Part shown: piece after piece, positions 1-5,417 of the stretch
How positions within the stretch are numbered: position 1 is the stretch's first letter
Layout: each line of letters starts with the position of its first letter
Source: Acidobacteriota bacterium
GTDB lineage: Bacteria > Acidobacteriota > Terriglobia > UBA7540
Reading direction: 5' to 3'
Assembly: GCA_003224635.1 (NCBI GenBank)
Contig: QHZK01000282.1
Coordinates: 1 to 5,417 of the forward strand
DNA length: 5,417 nt
Translations under genes and position numbers: made by a program
The notes under the pieces: model-generated
Database searches by the model: none
Seen by the model: only the letters and a program-made list of their open reading frames with translations
Told to the model about the DNA's origin: nothing

Positions 1-1
1 G

Positions 2-463
2 CAGATGATGGACGTGTTCGAGCGTTACGGGCGTAGCGTTCTCGCCATCGAGCGCGTCGAACCCAAGGCCGTCTCCGCCTACGGCATCATCCACGGGCTG
101 CCCGTCCCCGACCGGCATTGGGACGGCCGGCTGTTTCGCATCGACGACATGGTGGAGAAGCCGGCGCCGCGCCAAGCGCCTTCCAACCTGGCCATCATCG
201 GACGCTACATCCTTACGCCTGCCATCTTCAAGGAACTCGCCGCCACCCGCCGCGGCACGGGAGGCGAAATCCAGTTGACCGACGGGCTTCGGGGTCTGCT
301 GGCGAAAGAACCCATCTACGGTTATCTGTTCGAGGGCAAACGGTACGACGCGGGAGACAAGCTCGGATTCCTGCAGGCGACCGTCGAATTGGCGCTCAAG
401 AGGCCGGACCTGGGAAAACCTTTCCGGGATTACCTGAGGAAACTCAAACTGAACCGGCATTAG
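2..463 (+). CDS. galU: UTP-glucose-1-phosphate uridylyltransferase, C-terminal part (5' end outside window)
   Basis: The protein makes UDP-glucose and pyrophosphate from UTP and glucose-1-phosphate in the cytoplasm, supplying polysaccharide, glycolipid and cell-envelope synthesis. About 153 residues are visible, roughly the C-terminal half of a usual GalU of about 290-300 residues. Family blocks appear in order: the DDMVEKP segment with the conserved Glu-Lys of the active site, then APSNLAIIGRYILTP, then GGEIQLTD, then FEGKRYDAGDKLGF, and a final helix ending FRDYLRKL. The reading frame is open to the left edge, so the first ATG in the window (position 5) is internal to the gene and the true start lies upstream. 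The end is a TAG at 461-463. No strong terminator follows; a weak acttt/aaagt stem at 471-488 lacks a T-tract. The family call is secure. The exact substrate is inferred from the family, since related nucleotidyltransferases share these blocks. Confidence 0.93.
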   Translation, partial: QMMDVFERYGRSVLAIERVEPKAVSAYGIIHGLPVPDRHWDGRLFRIDDMVEKPAPRQAPSNLAIIGRYILTPAIFKELAATRRGTGGEIQLTDGLRGLLAKEPIYGYLFEGKRYDAGDKLGFLQATVELALKRPDLGKPFRDYLRKLKLNRH

Positions 464-561
464 CTTAGCTACTTTTCGGTGCGAAAGTGATCGATTTAGG
501 CCAATGTTCTTGCATGCGCGTTGTGACGGATTTTGTTCGAACGTTCATTTTTTGCTGTTGG

Positions 562-609
562 TAGCACATTAAAATGTCCGGTTTTTATAGCACATGATCT
601 GTCCGGTTT
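562..609. repeat. Degenerate tandem direct repeat (2 copies, about 25 bp), possible transposon-end remnant
   Basis: The word tagcacat occurs at 562-569 and 588-595, and tgtccggttt occurs at 575-584 and 600-609. Together they form two copies of a unit of about 25 bp that differ by one indel and a few substitutions. The local composition is more AT-rich than the flanks. Closely spaced internal repeats like this are typical of the ends of IS21-like and some other insertion sequences, where they bind transposase. No transposase gene is recognisable beside it, so this is at best a relic. The repeat is seen directly; the mobile-element reading is inference. Confidence 0.5.
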
Positions 610-615
610 CGCTTT

Positions 616-648
616 TCCTTCGGCGCTGACCGAAGGAGCCCGTAGGGC
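616..648. other. Two adjacent compact hairpins
   Basis: An 8-bp inverted repeat, tccttcgg at 616-623 and ccgaagga at 630-637, encloses a 6-base loop. It is immediately followed by gccc-gta-gggc at 638-648. Both lie just after the tandem repeat and may belong to the same decayed element end. Neither is followed by a T-tract, so an intrinsic terminator for galU (150 bases upstream) is unlikely. Confidence 0.4.
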
Positions 649-936
649 GACTGAGGTTAGCCGCCAAAAAACGCCGCCCCCTACCCCATCTCGCGCCGGT
701 GGTCAGCCCGCTCCGACTGCAGAATCGCCCACAGCGGTGGACTCTTCTGCAGGTTGAAGTCTTTCATCCAGGTACGTGCGGCCTTCGCTCGAGGCCTGGG
801 CCAAGCGCAGCCCTTTCACTCACTGCTCGCTCGCAATCTTGTCCTGCACTACGCGGCCCCAGGTCGAACGATTTCAGAGCTGCGCGCTGAGTCGATGCTC
901 TCCAGCAAGTGAGCTGAATCCTTGCCGGTTCTTCTG

Positions 937-954
937 CCGGTCTAACCGGTCTAA
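937..954. repeat. 9-bp perfect tandem duplication (ccggtctaa x2)
   Basis: The 9-mer ccggtctaa occurs twice head to tail at 937-945 and 946-954. A related tgccggttct lies just upstream at about 924-933. The length is a multiple of three, which would fit slippage inside a former coding sequence, but no gene is recognised here. Probably of little functional weight. Confidence 0.45.
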
Positions 955-1048
955 GACGATCACCGCTTCACGGCCGCGATGGAGCAGCCGAATCACCGGG
1001 TGGAGACGGTGTTCTTTCAGCTGCCGGCTCGGTCATTCTAAAGAGCGC

Positions 1049-1399
1049 GTGCGCGTAAGCCTAGTGCCGCTCGCGTTGGGCCTGATCCGACACGAGATCA
1101 GCCTCAGTCCGGGGCGAGGCCGGCACGCCAATCCCGATGCGCTCAAGGCCGCGATTGAGATCACCAAAGGTGCCCAAGTTGCGGTGCCCCGGACTACCGG
1201 GGTACTGGAGTTGCGGAAAGATCCCTTCGCGGCTATCAGCGAGGAGGAACTCGACGAATACATCCGCTCCAGCGGCGTGGATCCCTGCGACCCGAAGCCT
1301 GTCGTGAACACGGGGAATGCAATAGAGCCCGGTGGTATCTGGACGGTAGGATTGACCTTCTCAAGAAAGCCGCGTAAAGACTTGCTGCGTGCGGCATGA
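1049..1399 (+). pseudogene. Coding-like segment of unknown family, possibly a gene remnant
   Basis: From a GTG at 1049, with only a weak aaagag upstream, a frame of 116 codons runs to TGA at 1397-1399. The frame is also open further upstream to an ATG at 776, but that earlier part translates to Ser/Arg/Cys-rich sequence that looks non-coding. The later part looks protein-like. It has a helix-like stretch (PDALKAAIEITKGAQVAV), an acidic helix (AISEEELDEYIRSSG) and then VDPCDPKPVVNTG and PGGIWTVGLTF, with G or C at most third codon positions until about 1300. I do not recognise the family. The lack of a good ribosome binding site, a known domain or conserved neighbours suggests a truncated or decaying gene. 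A 44-codon frame starting at 1396 overlaps its stop as ATGA. A small intact hypothetical gene remains possible. Confidence 0.28.
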
Positions 1400-1916
1400 T
1401 GTGCAGGGAGGAGTCCAAAGCATTCGTCGAGGGCAGGATCGACCCAAGGCAGTCAGCTCGGCAGGGAACGCTAGCCGAAGAGTCCAACGCCTGTTCGGCC
1501 ACCATGGGGAGAACGAGCCATGCGGGTTAGCGGGATGCCCGGTTTATCCTTGCACTCAGCCTCAGTGGCGTTCCCAGAAGCTCCGGTAGAATACTCCGCC
1601 ATTTGCCCCAGAATCGAATCGCGCATCGCCTCGTAAGGGTGTCCGAGTCCTAAACTGGCGACGCGATGACTTTTGCGGCGAAGGATCAGAAGGGAAACTT
1701 CGACCTTTCGTTCCGGCTGATGACGACCGAGCTAGGCGACCACCCCGTCTCTACAGAGTCGGCGTCCCGGAGTAATTCGCTTAGGCGGGTGAATATCCGG
1801 CCCGTGCGCTCCCTTGTCCACGCTTCGACTGTCGCCCTTGCGAGCGACTCCGCATGACTCGGGGCCGGTGTGGGTCGCTAACCTTTCACCGTATGACTCT
1901 TTCATTCACTACACCT

Positions 1917-1933
1917 CGCCGGTTTAACCGGCG
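1917..1933. promoter_or_regulatory. Perfect 17-bp palindrome, possible operator of the UxuA-like gene
   Basis: The arms cgccggtt (1917-1924) and aaccggcg (1926-1933) flank a single central t. The site ends 3 bases before the ribosome binding site of the UxuA-like gene. The core reads GT-TTA-AC, which matches the general GT-N3-AC shape of operators used by FadR-type GntR repressors. That group includes hexuronate regulators such as UxuR/ExuR. A loop of one base is too tight for a stable hairpin without opening inner pairs, so a protein site is more likely than an RNA structure. The palindrome is seen directly; the regulator class is inference. Confidence 0.5.
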
Positions 1934-1936
1934 CAC

Positions 1937-1942
1937 AGGAGG
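1937..1942 (+). promoter_or_regulatory. Strong ribosome binding site (aggagg)
   Basis: A full aggagg lies 6 bases before the ATG at 1949. It decides the start over the in-frame ATG pair at 1976-1981, and the chosen start keeps the twin-arginine-like leader in the protein. Confidence 0.85.
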
Positions 1943-1948
1943 CAATTC

Positions 1949-3058
1949 ATGCGTGCCGATTTATCCCGGAGAGAGATGATGAGAGCCGTAGGCGCGACGG
2001 CCCTTTTGGCGCCACGCGTTGACCGGGCCAGCGACATGGGGCTGCGCGGCGAAGGTCCCGACACGCCCAAGATATGCCTGGAAATGGGCGGTGGCAGGCT
2101 CGCGGCCAGCGACCTGGACGAGGCCGGTGTGCGGCGGGTGAAGCAACTCGGCGTGGACCATGCGCTCATGGGAGGGCCGCCGATTCCATGGGAAGAAAGC
2201 CAAATCCGATCCATCATGGAGCGTCTCAAATCGGGTGGTCTGACGCTGGGGAACATGATGATCGCCGGATTCCCGAATGCCATCTATGGAAGGCCCGGGC
2301 GCGACGAGGAGATTGAAAAGGTGCGCCGGTCGATTCGCGCCGCCGGGAGGGCAGGGCTGCCGGTGGTAGAGTACAACTTCTATGCGCACAGGTTAGTGGA
2401 GGGCTACTACGCGGAAAGCGGTAGGGGCGGCGCCGGACTGACAGCATTCGATTACGACCGCGTCAAGGACCTGCCTCCGCTTTCGGCAGAGGGCGCCCAC
2501 AGCCTCGAGGAGATATGGAGCAACATTAGCTATTTCTTGAGAGCGGTCGTGCCGGTGGCCGACGAGTGCGGCGTCCGGCTGGCTTTGCATCCCAACGACC
2601 CTCCGGTTCCTCTCAGCCGCGGGTCTGGTCAGATCATGGCCAGCCTGGAAGGGTGGAAGCGGCTCATCGAAATCGTTCCGAGCAAGTCGAACGGCATCAC
2701 GTTTGACTGTGGCGTGACGCGCGAACTCGGCGAGGATCCGGTGGAGGTATGCCGCTATTTCGGGACGAGGGACCGCATCAACCACGTGCATTTCCGAAAC
2801 GTGCGCGTTCGAGCGCCGCGTGAAAAGTACACCGAGGTGTTTCTCGACGAGGGCGAGGTCGACATGTTCGCAGTGATGAAGGAACTCGTGCGGCAGAAGT
2901 ACCTGCGGCTGGTCTACCCGGAGCACCCGCGCGGGCTTGACGCTGACCGCGAGCACCCCGGTTTCAAGTCAGCCTACCCAGGGGGCGGCTCGTACGTCGG
3001 CTTCGCATACAACGTGGGCTACACTCGGGCCGTTCTGCAGGCGGCCTTGGCGCCTTGA
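1949..3058 (+). CDS. Mannonate dehydratase (UxuA)-like TIM-barrel protein with twin-arginine-like leader
   Basis: The 369-residue product is close to the usual UxuA length. UxuA removes water from D-mannonate to give 2-keto-3-deoxygluconate in hexuronate breakdown. UxuA-like blocks appear in order: MGGPPIPW (74-81), the substrate-loop region EYNF (141-144), ALHPNDPP (212-219), GITFDCG (249-255), INHVHFRNV (277-285), the FLDEGEVDM element (298-306) and YPEHPRG (323-329). The likely metal ligands are H214, C254, H281 and the acidic residue in PEH (E325), where typical UxuA has Asp in PDH. The N-terminus carries SRREMMR (6-12) and a short hydrophobic stretch to about residue 21, resembling a Tat signal, although UxuA is normally cytoplasmic. 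The gene has a strong ribosome binding site and a palindrome upstream, and a hairpin after its stop. The fold family is secure. Exact substrate and export are uncertain, because divergent homologues are often named only as sugar isomerase or TIM-barrel proteins. Confidence 0.85.
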   Translation: MRADLSRREMMRAVGATALLAPRVDRASDMGLRGEGPDTPKICLEMGGGRLAASDLDEAGVRRVKQLGVDHALMGGPPIPWEESQIRSIMERLKSGGLTLGNMMIAGFPNAIYGRPGRDEEIEKVRRSIRAAGRAGLPVVEYNFYAHRLVEGYYAESGRGGAGLTAFDYDRVKDLPPLSAEGAHSLEEIWSNISYFLRAVVPVADECGVRLALHPNDPPVPLSRGSGQIMASLEGWKRLIEIVPSKSNGITFDCGVTRELGEDPVEVCRYFGTRDRINHVHFRNVRVRAPREKYTEVFLDEGEVDMFAVMKELVRQKYLRLVYPEHPRGLDADREHPGFKSAYPGGGSYVGFAYNVGYTRAVLQAALAP

Positions 3059-3068
3059 GAAGAAGTTG

Positions 3069-3089
3069 GCGGGGCTTCGCCGGCCCCGC
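3069..3089 (+). terminator. GC-rich hairpin after the UxuA-like gene, possible terminator
   Basis: The 7-bp arms gcggggc (3069-3075) and gccccgc (3083-3089) flank a 7-base loop, starting 10 bases past the stop codon. There is no T-tract, so it could be a weak or factor-assisted terminator or an mRNA 3'-end stabiliser. Confidence 0.4.
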
Positions 3090-3126
3090 TGGACGAGGCT
3101 GTCAGGAAGCCCGTGAATGGAGGGGC

Positions 3127-3219
3127 GTGAGGACGAAGGCCATCGCTCTGACGTTGGTTGGAATCGGCTTCCTGATTATGGGATTCGCTACCGCCGCCCT
3201 GGGCGCAAGGCTGGGTTAA
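3127..3219 (+). CDS. Candidate 30-residue single-pass membrane protein
   Basis: This short frame starts at GTG 3127 behind ggagg (3119-3123, spacing 3 bases) and ends with TAA at 3217-3219. The product has a basic start (MRTK), a hydrophobic segment of about 22 residues (roughly AIALTLVGIGFLIMGFATAALG, residues 5-26) and a short ARLG tail. It looks like one transmembrane helix with the N-terminus inside. It lies between the UxuA-like gene and the TPR gene, just after the GC-rich hairpin. I do not recognise a family. It could be a real small membrane protein or the signal-peptide end of a decayed gene. If the downstream TPR gene were started at its earliest ATG (3117), the two would overlap in different frames. 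The later TPR start preferred here avoids this. Confidence 0.4.
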   Translation: MRTKAIALTLVGIGFLIMGFATAALGARLG

Positions 3220-3231
3220 GCGTGACGGGTT

Positions 3232-3260
3232 GTGACGGAGGGCGAAAAACCGATCATAAT
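3232..3260 (+). promoter_or_regulatory. Possible sigma-70-like promoter for the TPR gene
   Basis: A -35-like gtgacg (3232-3237, 4 of 6 consensus) and a -10-like cataat (3255-3260, 5 of 6) are separated by 17 bases. The gtgacg word is repeated 10 bases upstream (3222-3227). The predicted transcript start near 3267 would leave a leader of about 110 bases before the TPR start at 3378. This is moderate evidence by consensus only. Confidence 0.35.
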
Positions 3261-3377
3261 GGCCCATTGGAGCTGGAGCCGCACCGTCCCCTTGAAAATC
3301 AGCCTCAGAGACTTGGCTGGGGGACTGGAGTCGCGTGCCGTCAGTTCCTCGACCTGCGGCACCGTTTGCGCAAAGGA

Positions 3378-5162
3378 GTGTGCAGCATCCTTCGACCTCG
3401 TCGTCTGCGAGCCTTTCTGGTGGTTGTTCTGTTAGTCGCTTTCGGCAAAGGGTTCGGCGCACTTTCGCAGCAGGGGGTTCCGATTAGGTCCACCGAGCAG
3501 GCGGAACAGGCACCGCCCGCTTCCTTCGATGTGCTGTACCAGTCGGGAATCAGTTCTCTGCGCGCAGGACAGGCCGACAGGGCCGTCGAGGCGCTCACTC
3601 AGGCTGTGCGTCTAAACCCCAACAGCAAGCCCGCGCGCTGCGCTCTGGGACAAGCCTTCATCAACGCCGGTCAGCAGGTTGAATCCATCGAACAGTTTCA
3701 AAAGTGCGTGGAACTCGCTCCCAGCGACCTCCAAAGTCAGTACAACCTCGGCCAAGCGTACCTCCGGCTGGCGCTTACGACTGCCGGTAAAGTCTTGGAA
3801 AGCGGTGACACCTCGTCTTACGCACGGCGGATCTTCGCGGAGAACTATGTCGGTAAGAAAGCCTTCACGGAAGCCGAAACTCAATACCGCCTGGCTTTGC
3901 AGGGCGAGCCAGAAGCGAGGGACTTGCACCTAGCGATCGGGGACTTGTACCTGCGGATGGGAAAGCCGGTGCAGGCTCGGGCCGAGTTCCGGAAGGTCCT
4001 GGATGGAATTCCCGTTTCGCTGGCCGCTCGCTACAGGCTCGCGGAGGTTGACTTCCTCCAGGGAGACTTCGCCTCGGCCCTGGCGTGGCTTCGATCTGCG
4101 ATTAGGCTCGACCCAGGATTTCTTCGGTCGCACGCTGATTTTCCGGAACTGGCGGCGTCGGGATCTTCTCTGGGCGACGTGTGTTCGAGGCTTTCTAAGT
4201 TTGCGTTAACGGCGCCAGACGACTCAGCTCTCACGTTCCTGAAGGGCACCTGCCGCCGAAATCTGCCCCCGAGAACGCTTCGGATGCCAGGCAACGCCGT
4301 CTCGGGCGACACGCGACCGCCAGCGCTCGTCTCGGCAGGTGATGGGCACGAGTTGACGGCTAGCGAGCTATGCTTGGCCGGCCTTTGCAAAGCCTGCGAG
4401 GATCGCCTGCGAAGCGCCTTGACCGCCCGTTTCGCGAACACAGAGACAGTGTCTGAAGTCGGCCAATGTGAGTATGAGGCGGGCGATTATGAATCGGCTT
4501 ACCGCTATTTTCTGGACCTGGCAAAACAAGATGCAAAGCACCTCGCGTCACTTTATTGGTTGCAGGAGTCTGCGCGACGATTAGCAGCTCAATCCTTTGA
4601 CCGCATCAGGCAGATCGATCCGGATTCCTATCTGGTTCACGTGTTAAGCGCGCGGTCCTGGGAGGAACAGCAGCAGACAGCCCGCGCCATTCAGGAGTAC
4701 AAGGCGGCCATCGCCCGTCGACCTGACGCCGTTAACGTGCGTGTGCTTCTTGGCCATCTCCAATGGAAGTGGCAGCAGTACGACGACGCCTTGCAGCAGC
4801 TCATGGAGGCTCTGCGGCTCGACCCTGCCAACCCGGCCGCGAGTTACCTGGTGGGCGACATCTGGGTGCAAAAGCATGATCCGGAAAAGGCTTTGCCCTA
4901 CCTAAACAAGGCTCTTTCTCTGCGACCGGGATTCCTGAACGCTGAGGCGTCGCTGGGTCGGGCGCTCGCCCAACTGGGCAGGTTCCAGGCAGCTCTTGAG
5001 GAGCTGAACACTGTCGCCTCAGCCGATCAGGATGGCTCCATCCACTACCAGCTTTATCAGGTGTATCTCAAACTGGGCAGGAATGACGATGCCAAGGCCG
5101 CCTTGGCCGTCAGTGAAGGGATACGCTCGCGGCATAAGGGGGTCCTCCTAGATCTTCCGTGA
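3378..5162 (+). CDS. Secreted tetratricopeptide-repeat protein
   Basis: The 594-residue product probably acts as a protein-binding scaffold outside the cytoplasm. The N-terminus is a classical signal peptide: basic RPRRLR (6-11), hydrophobic AFLVVVLLVAF (12-22), and a likely cleavage after FGA (28). TPR units of 34 residues run over about 49-116, then less regularly to 247, each ending in patterns such as AVRLNPN or AIRLDPG. A central section (about 250-355) lacks clear repeats and carries cysteines 269, 292, 332, 337 and 340. TPRs resume at about 357 and continue to 588. The segment ASLYWLQESARRLAAQSF with IDPDSYLVH is typical of large acidobacterial TPR proteins, from memory of that family. 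The start is uncertain: GTG 3378 directly abuts aaagga. TTG 3366, GTG 3222 and ATG 3117 are in frame, but the earliest would add a low-quality 87-residue extension overlapping the small membrane ORF. The repeat call is secure; the partner is unknown. Confidence 0.88.
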   Translation: MCSILRPRRLRAFLVVVLLVAFGKGFGALSQQGVPIRSTEQAEQAPPASFDVLYQSGISSLRAGQADRAVEALTQAVRLNPNSKPARCALGQAFINAGQQVESIEQFQKCVELAPSDLQSQYNLGQAYLRLALTTAGKVLESGDTSSYARRIFAENYVGKKAFTEAETQYRLALQGEPEARDLHLAIGDLYLRMGKPVQARAEFRKVLDGIPVSLAARYRLAEVDFLQGDFASALAWLRSAIRLDPGFLRSHADFPELAASGSSLGDVCSRLSKFALTAPDDSALTFLKGTCRRNLPPRTLRMPGNAVSGDTRPPALVSAGDGHELTASELCLAGLCKACEDRLRSALTARFANTETVSEVGQCEYEAGDYESAYRYFLDLAKQDAKHLASLYWLQESARRLAAQSFDRIRQIDPDSYLVHVLSARSWEEQQQTARAIQEYKAAIARRPDAVNVRVLLGHLQWKWQQYDDALQQLMEALRLDPANPAASYLVGDIWVQKHDPEKALPYLNKALSLRPGFLNAEASLGRALAQLGRFQAALEELNTVASADQDGSIHYQLYQVYLKLGRNDDAKAALAVSEGIRSRHKGVLLDLP

Positions 5163-5259
5163 GGCCAATCTGCCAACGAACCACGTATTCATTTTCAACT
5201 ACATAGCTGAGAGGAGGTGCCGCCCGAAAGCTCCGTCTCGGGAAAACTGCTTGACGGGC

Positions 5260-5282
5260 AGTGTCCTAAAAGTTAGGACACT
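5260..5282. promoter_or_regulatory. Perfect 10+10 bp palindrome, probable regulator binding site
   Basis: The arms agtgtcctaa (5260-5269) and ttaggacact (5273-5282) are exact complements around aag. The site lies in the intergenic region, about 55 bases upstream of the promoter at 5338. No T-tract follows, so a protein operator is more likely than a terminator, although a hairpin is possible in RNA. The word ggcagtg flanks it on the left (5257-5263) and recurs at 5291-5297. Confidence 0.6.
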
Positions 5283-5337
5283 ACCGGACAGGCAGTGGGC
5301 TCTAGCACATGCTAACGACACGCCGGCTGCGCCTCCA

Positions 5338-5366
5338 TTGAGCTCTCCCGGCTTTGCGTCTAGAAT
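5338..5366 (+). promoter_or_regulatory. Sigma-70-like promoter with ATG at the expected transcript start
   Basis: A -35 ttgagc (5338-5343, 4 of 6) and a -10 tagaat (5361-5366, 5 of 6) are spaced by exactly 17 bases. The ATG at 5374 is 7 bases after the -10, where transcription would begin. No Shine-Dalgarno sequence lies between them. This fits a leaderless mRNA. Confidence 0.5.
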
Positions 5367-5373
5367 CTTCCCG

Positions 5374-5417
5374 ATGGCTTCTCGGCTGATTTTCGCTCTG
5401 TCATTTTTGCTGGCTTG
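5374..5417 (+). CDS. Start of a signal-peptide protein (3' end outside window)
   Basis: Fourteen full codons are visible from ATG 5374, reading MASRLIFALSFLLA, then the frame leaves the window. One basic residue followed by a hydrophobic run is the start of a signal peptide or membrane anchor, so the product is probably exported. The start is supported by the promoter immediately upstream rather than by a ribosome binding site. It follows the secreted TPR gene in the same direction after a 211-base gap that contains its own promoter and a palindrome, so it is probably transcribed separately. Function cannot be told from this fragment. Confidence 0.5.
   Translation, partial: MASRLIFALSFLLA

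Larger units (their letters stand above)
464..1948. other. Gene-poor stretch with decayed or unrecognised sequence
   Basis: About 1.5 kb separates galU from the UxuA-like gene. Several open frames exist on both strands, but their translations are rich in Arg, Ser, Cys and Pro, lack recognisable domains and mostly lack ribosome binding sites, as expected for non-coding high-GC DNA. Separate entries cover what can be supported: a degenerate tandem repeat with hairpins near 562-648, a 9-bp tandem duplication at 937-954, a coding-like remnant at 1049-1399 and a palindrome at 1917-1933. On the minus strand near 780-680 a short frame reads WMKDFNLQKSPPLWAIL before a stop. It may be a gene fragment, but I cannot assign it. 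No tRNA, rRNA or CRISPR pattern was seen. Confidence 0.6.

Noticed and set aside
471..488. Possible galU terminator (acttt...aaagt)
   Set aside because: Only five A/T-rich pairs and no following T-tract.
776..1048. Upstream part of the 207-codon frame from ATG 776
   Set aside because: The translation is Ser/Cys/Arg-rich with no recognisable pattern and no ribosome binding site. Long open frames arise easily at this GC content.
1511..1543. Resemblance to group II intron domain V (gagcc...ggttt)
   Set aside because: No GAAA-type tetraloop, only a short GGG/CCC inner pairing, and no reverse transcriptase or intron boundary nearby.
1666..1857. 63-codon frame from ATG 1666
   Set aside because: No ribosome binding site, no hydrophobic or domain pattern, and a composition like random sequence.
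2393..2956. 187-codon minus-strand frame opposite the UxuA-like gene
   Set aside because: It is a shadow of the UxuA-like gene, whose conserved motifs are on the + strand.
3117..3377. N-terminal extension of the TPR gene from ATG 3117
   Set aside because: The 87 extra residues are low-quality (Arg/Gly/Pro-rich, no domain), overlap the small membrane ORF in another frame, and would bury an otherwise classical signal peptide.
5223..5258. Possible riboswitch or terminator from cccga/tcggg and ccgtc/gacgg pairings
   Set aside because: The stems are only five base pairs and mutually exclusive, and no known riboswitch consensus was recognised.
5217..5276. 19-codon frame (MPPESSVSGK...) from GTG 5217 near aggagg
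   Set aside because: The aggagg directly abuts the GTG, leaving no spacing, and the frame ends inside the palindrome. Probably chance.

Overview
This 5.4 kb window is high-GC bacterial DNA with every supported gene on the + strand. The host is probably a soil-type Acidobacteriota, perhaps of the Solibacter/Bryobacter kind. That rests on the style of the large tetratricopeptide (TPR) protein and on a sugar-acid enzyme carrying a twin-arginine-like leader. It is an inference from family resemblance, with no marker gene to confirm it.

Layout: (1) Positions 2-463 are the C-terminal part of a GalU-type UTP-glucose-1-phosphate uridylyltransferase, which makes UDP-glucose. (2) Positions 464-1948 are about 1.5 kb with no convincing intact gene. 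This stretch holds a degenerate tandem repeat next to two compact hairpins that look like the end of a decayed mobile element. It also holds a coding-like but unrecognised remnant (1049-1399) and a short tandem duplication. (3) Positions 1949-3058 encode a mannonate dehydratase (UxuA)-like TIM-barrel protein with a strong ribosome binding site. A perfect 17-bp palindrome sits directly upstream and may be an operator. (4) Positions 3059-3377 contain a GC-rich hairpin, a candidate 30-residue single-pass membrane protein and a possible promoter. (5) Positions 3378-5162 encode a secreted protein of about 594 residues, made of TPRs around a cysteine-bearing central insert. (6) Positions 5163-5373 are intergenic, with a perfect 10+10 bp palindrome and a good sigma-70-like promoter. 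The promoter's -10 box lies only 7 bases before the ATG of a partial signal-peptide gene that runs off the window, so that transcript may be leaderless.

No single pathway links these genes. GalU supplies UDP-sugars. The UxuA-like protein would act on sugar acids such as D-mannonate, possibly outside the cytoplasm given its leader. The TPR protein and the following signal-peptide gene look like an envelope or periplasmic pair. I did not find a convincing new biological system. The items most worth checking are the exported, divergent UxuA-like enzyme with its palindrome, the small membrane ORF, and the palindrome plus leaderless-type promoter at the right end.
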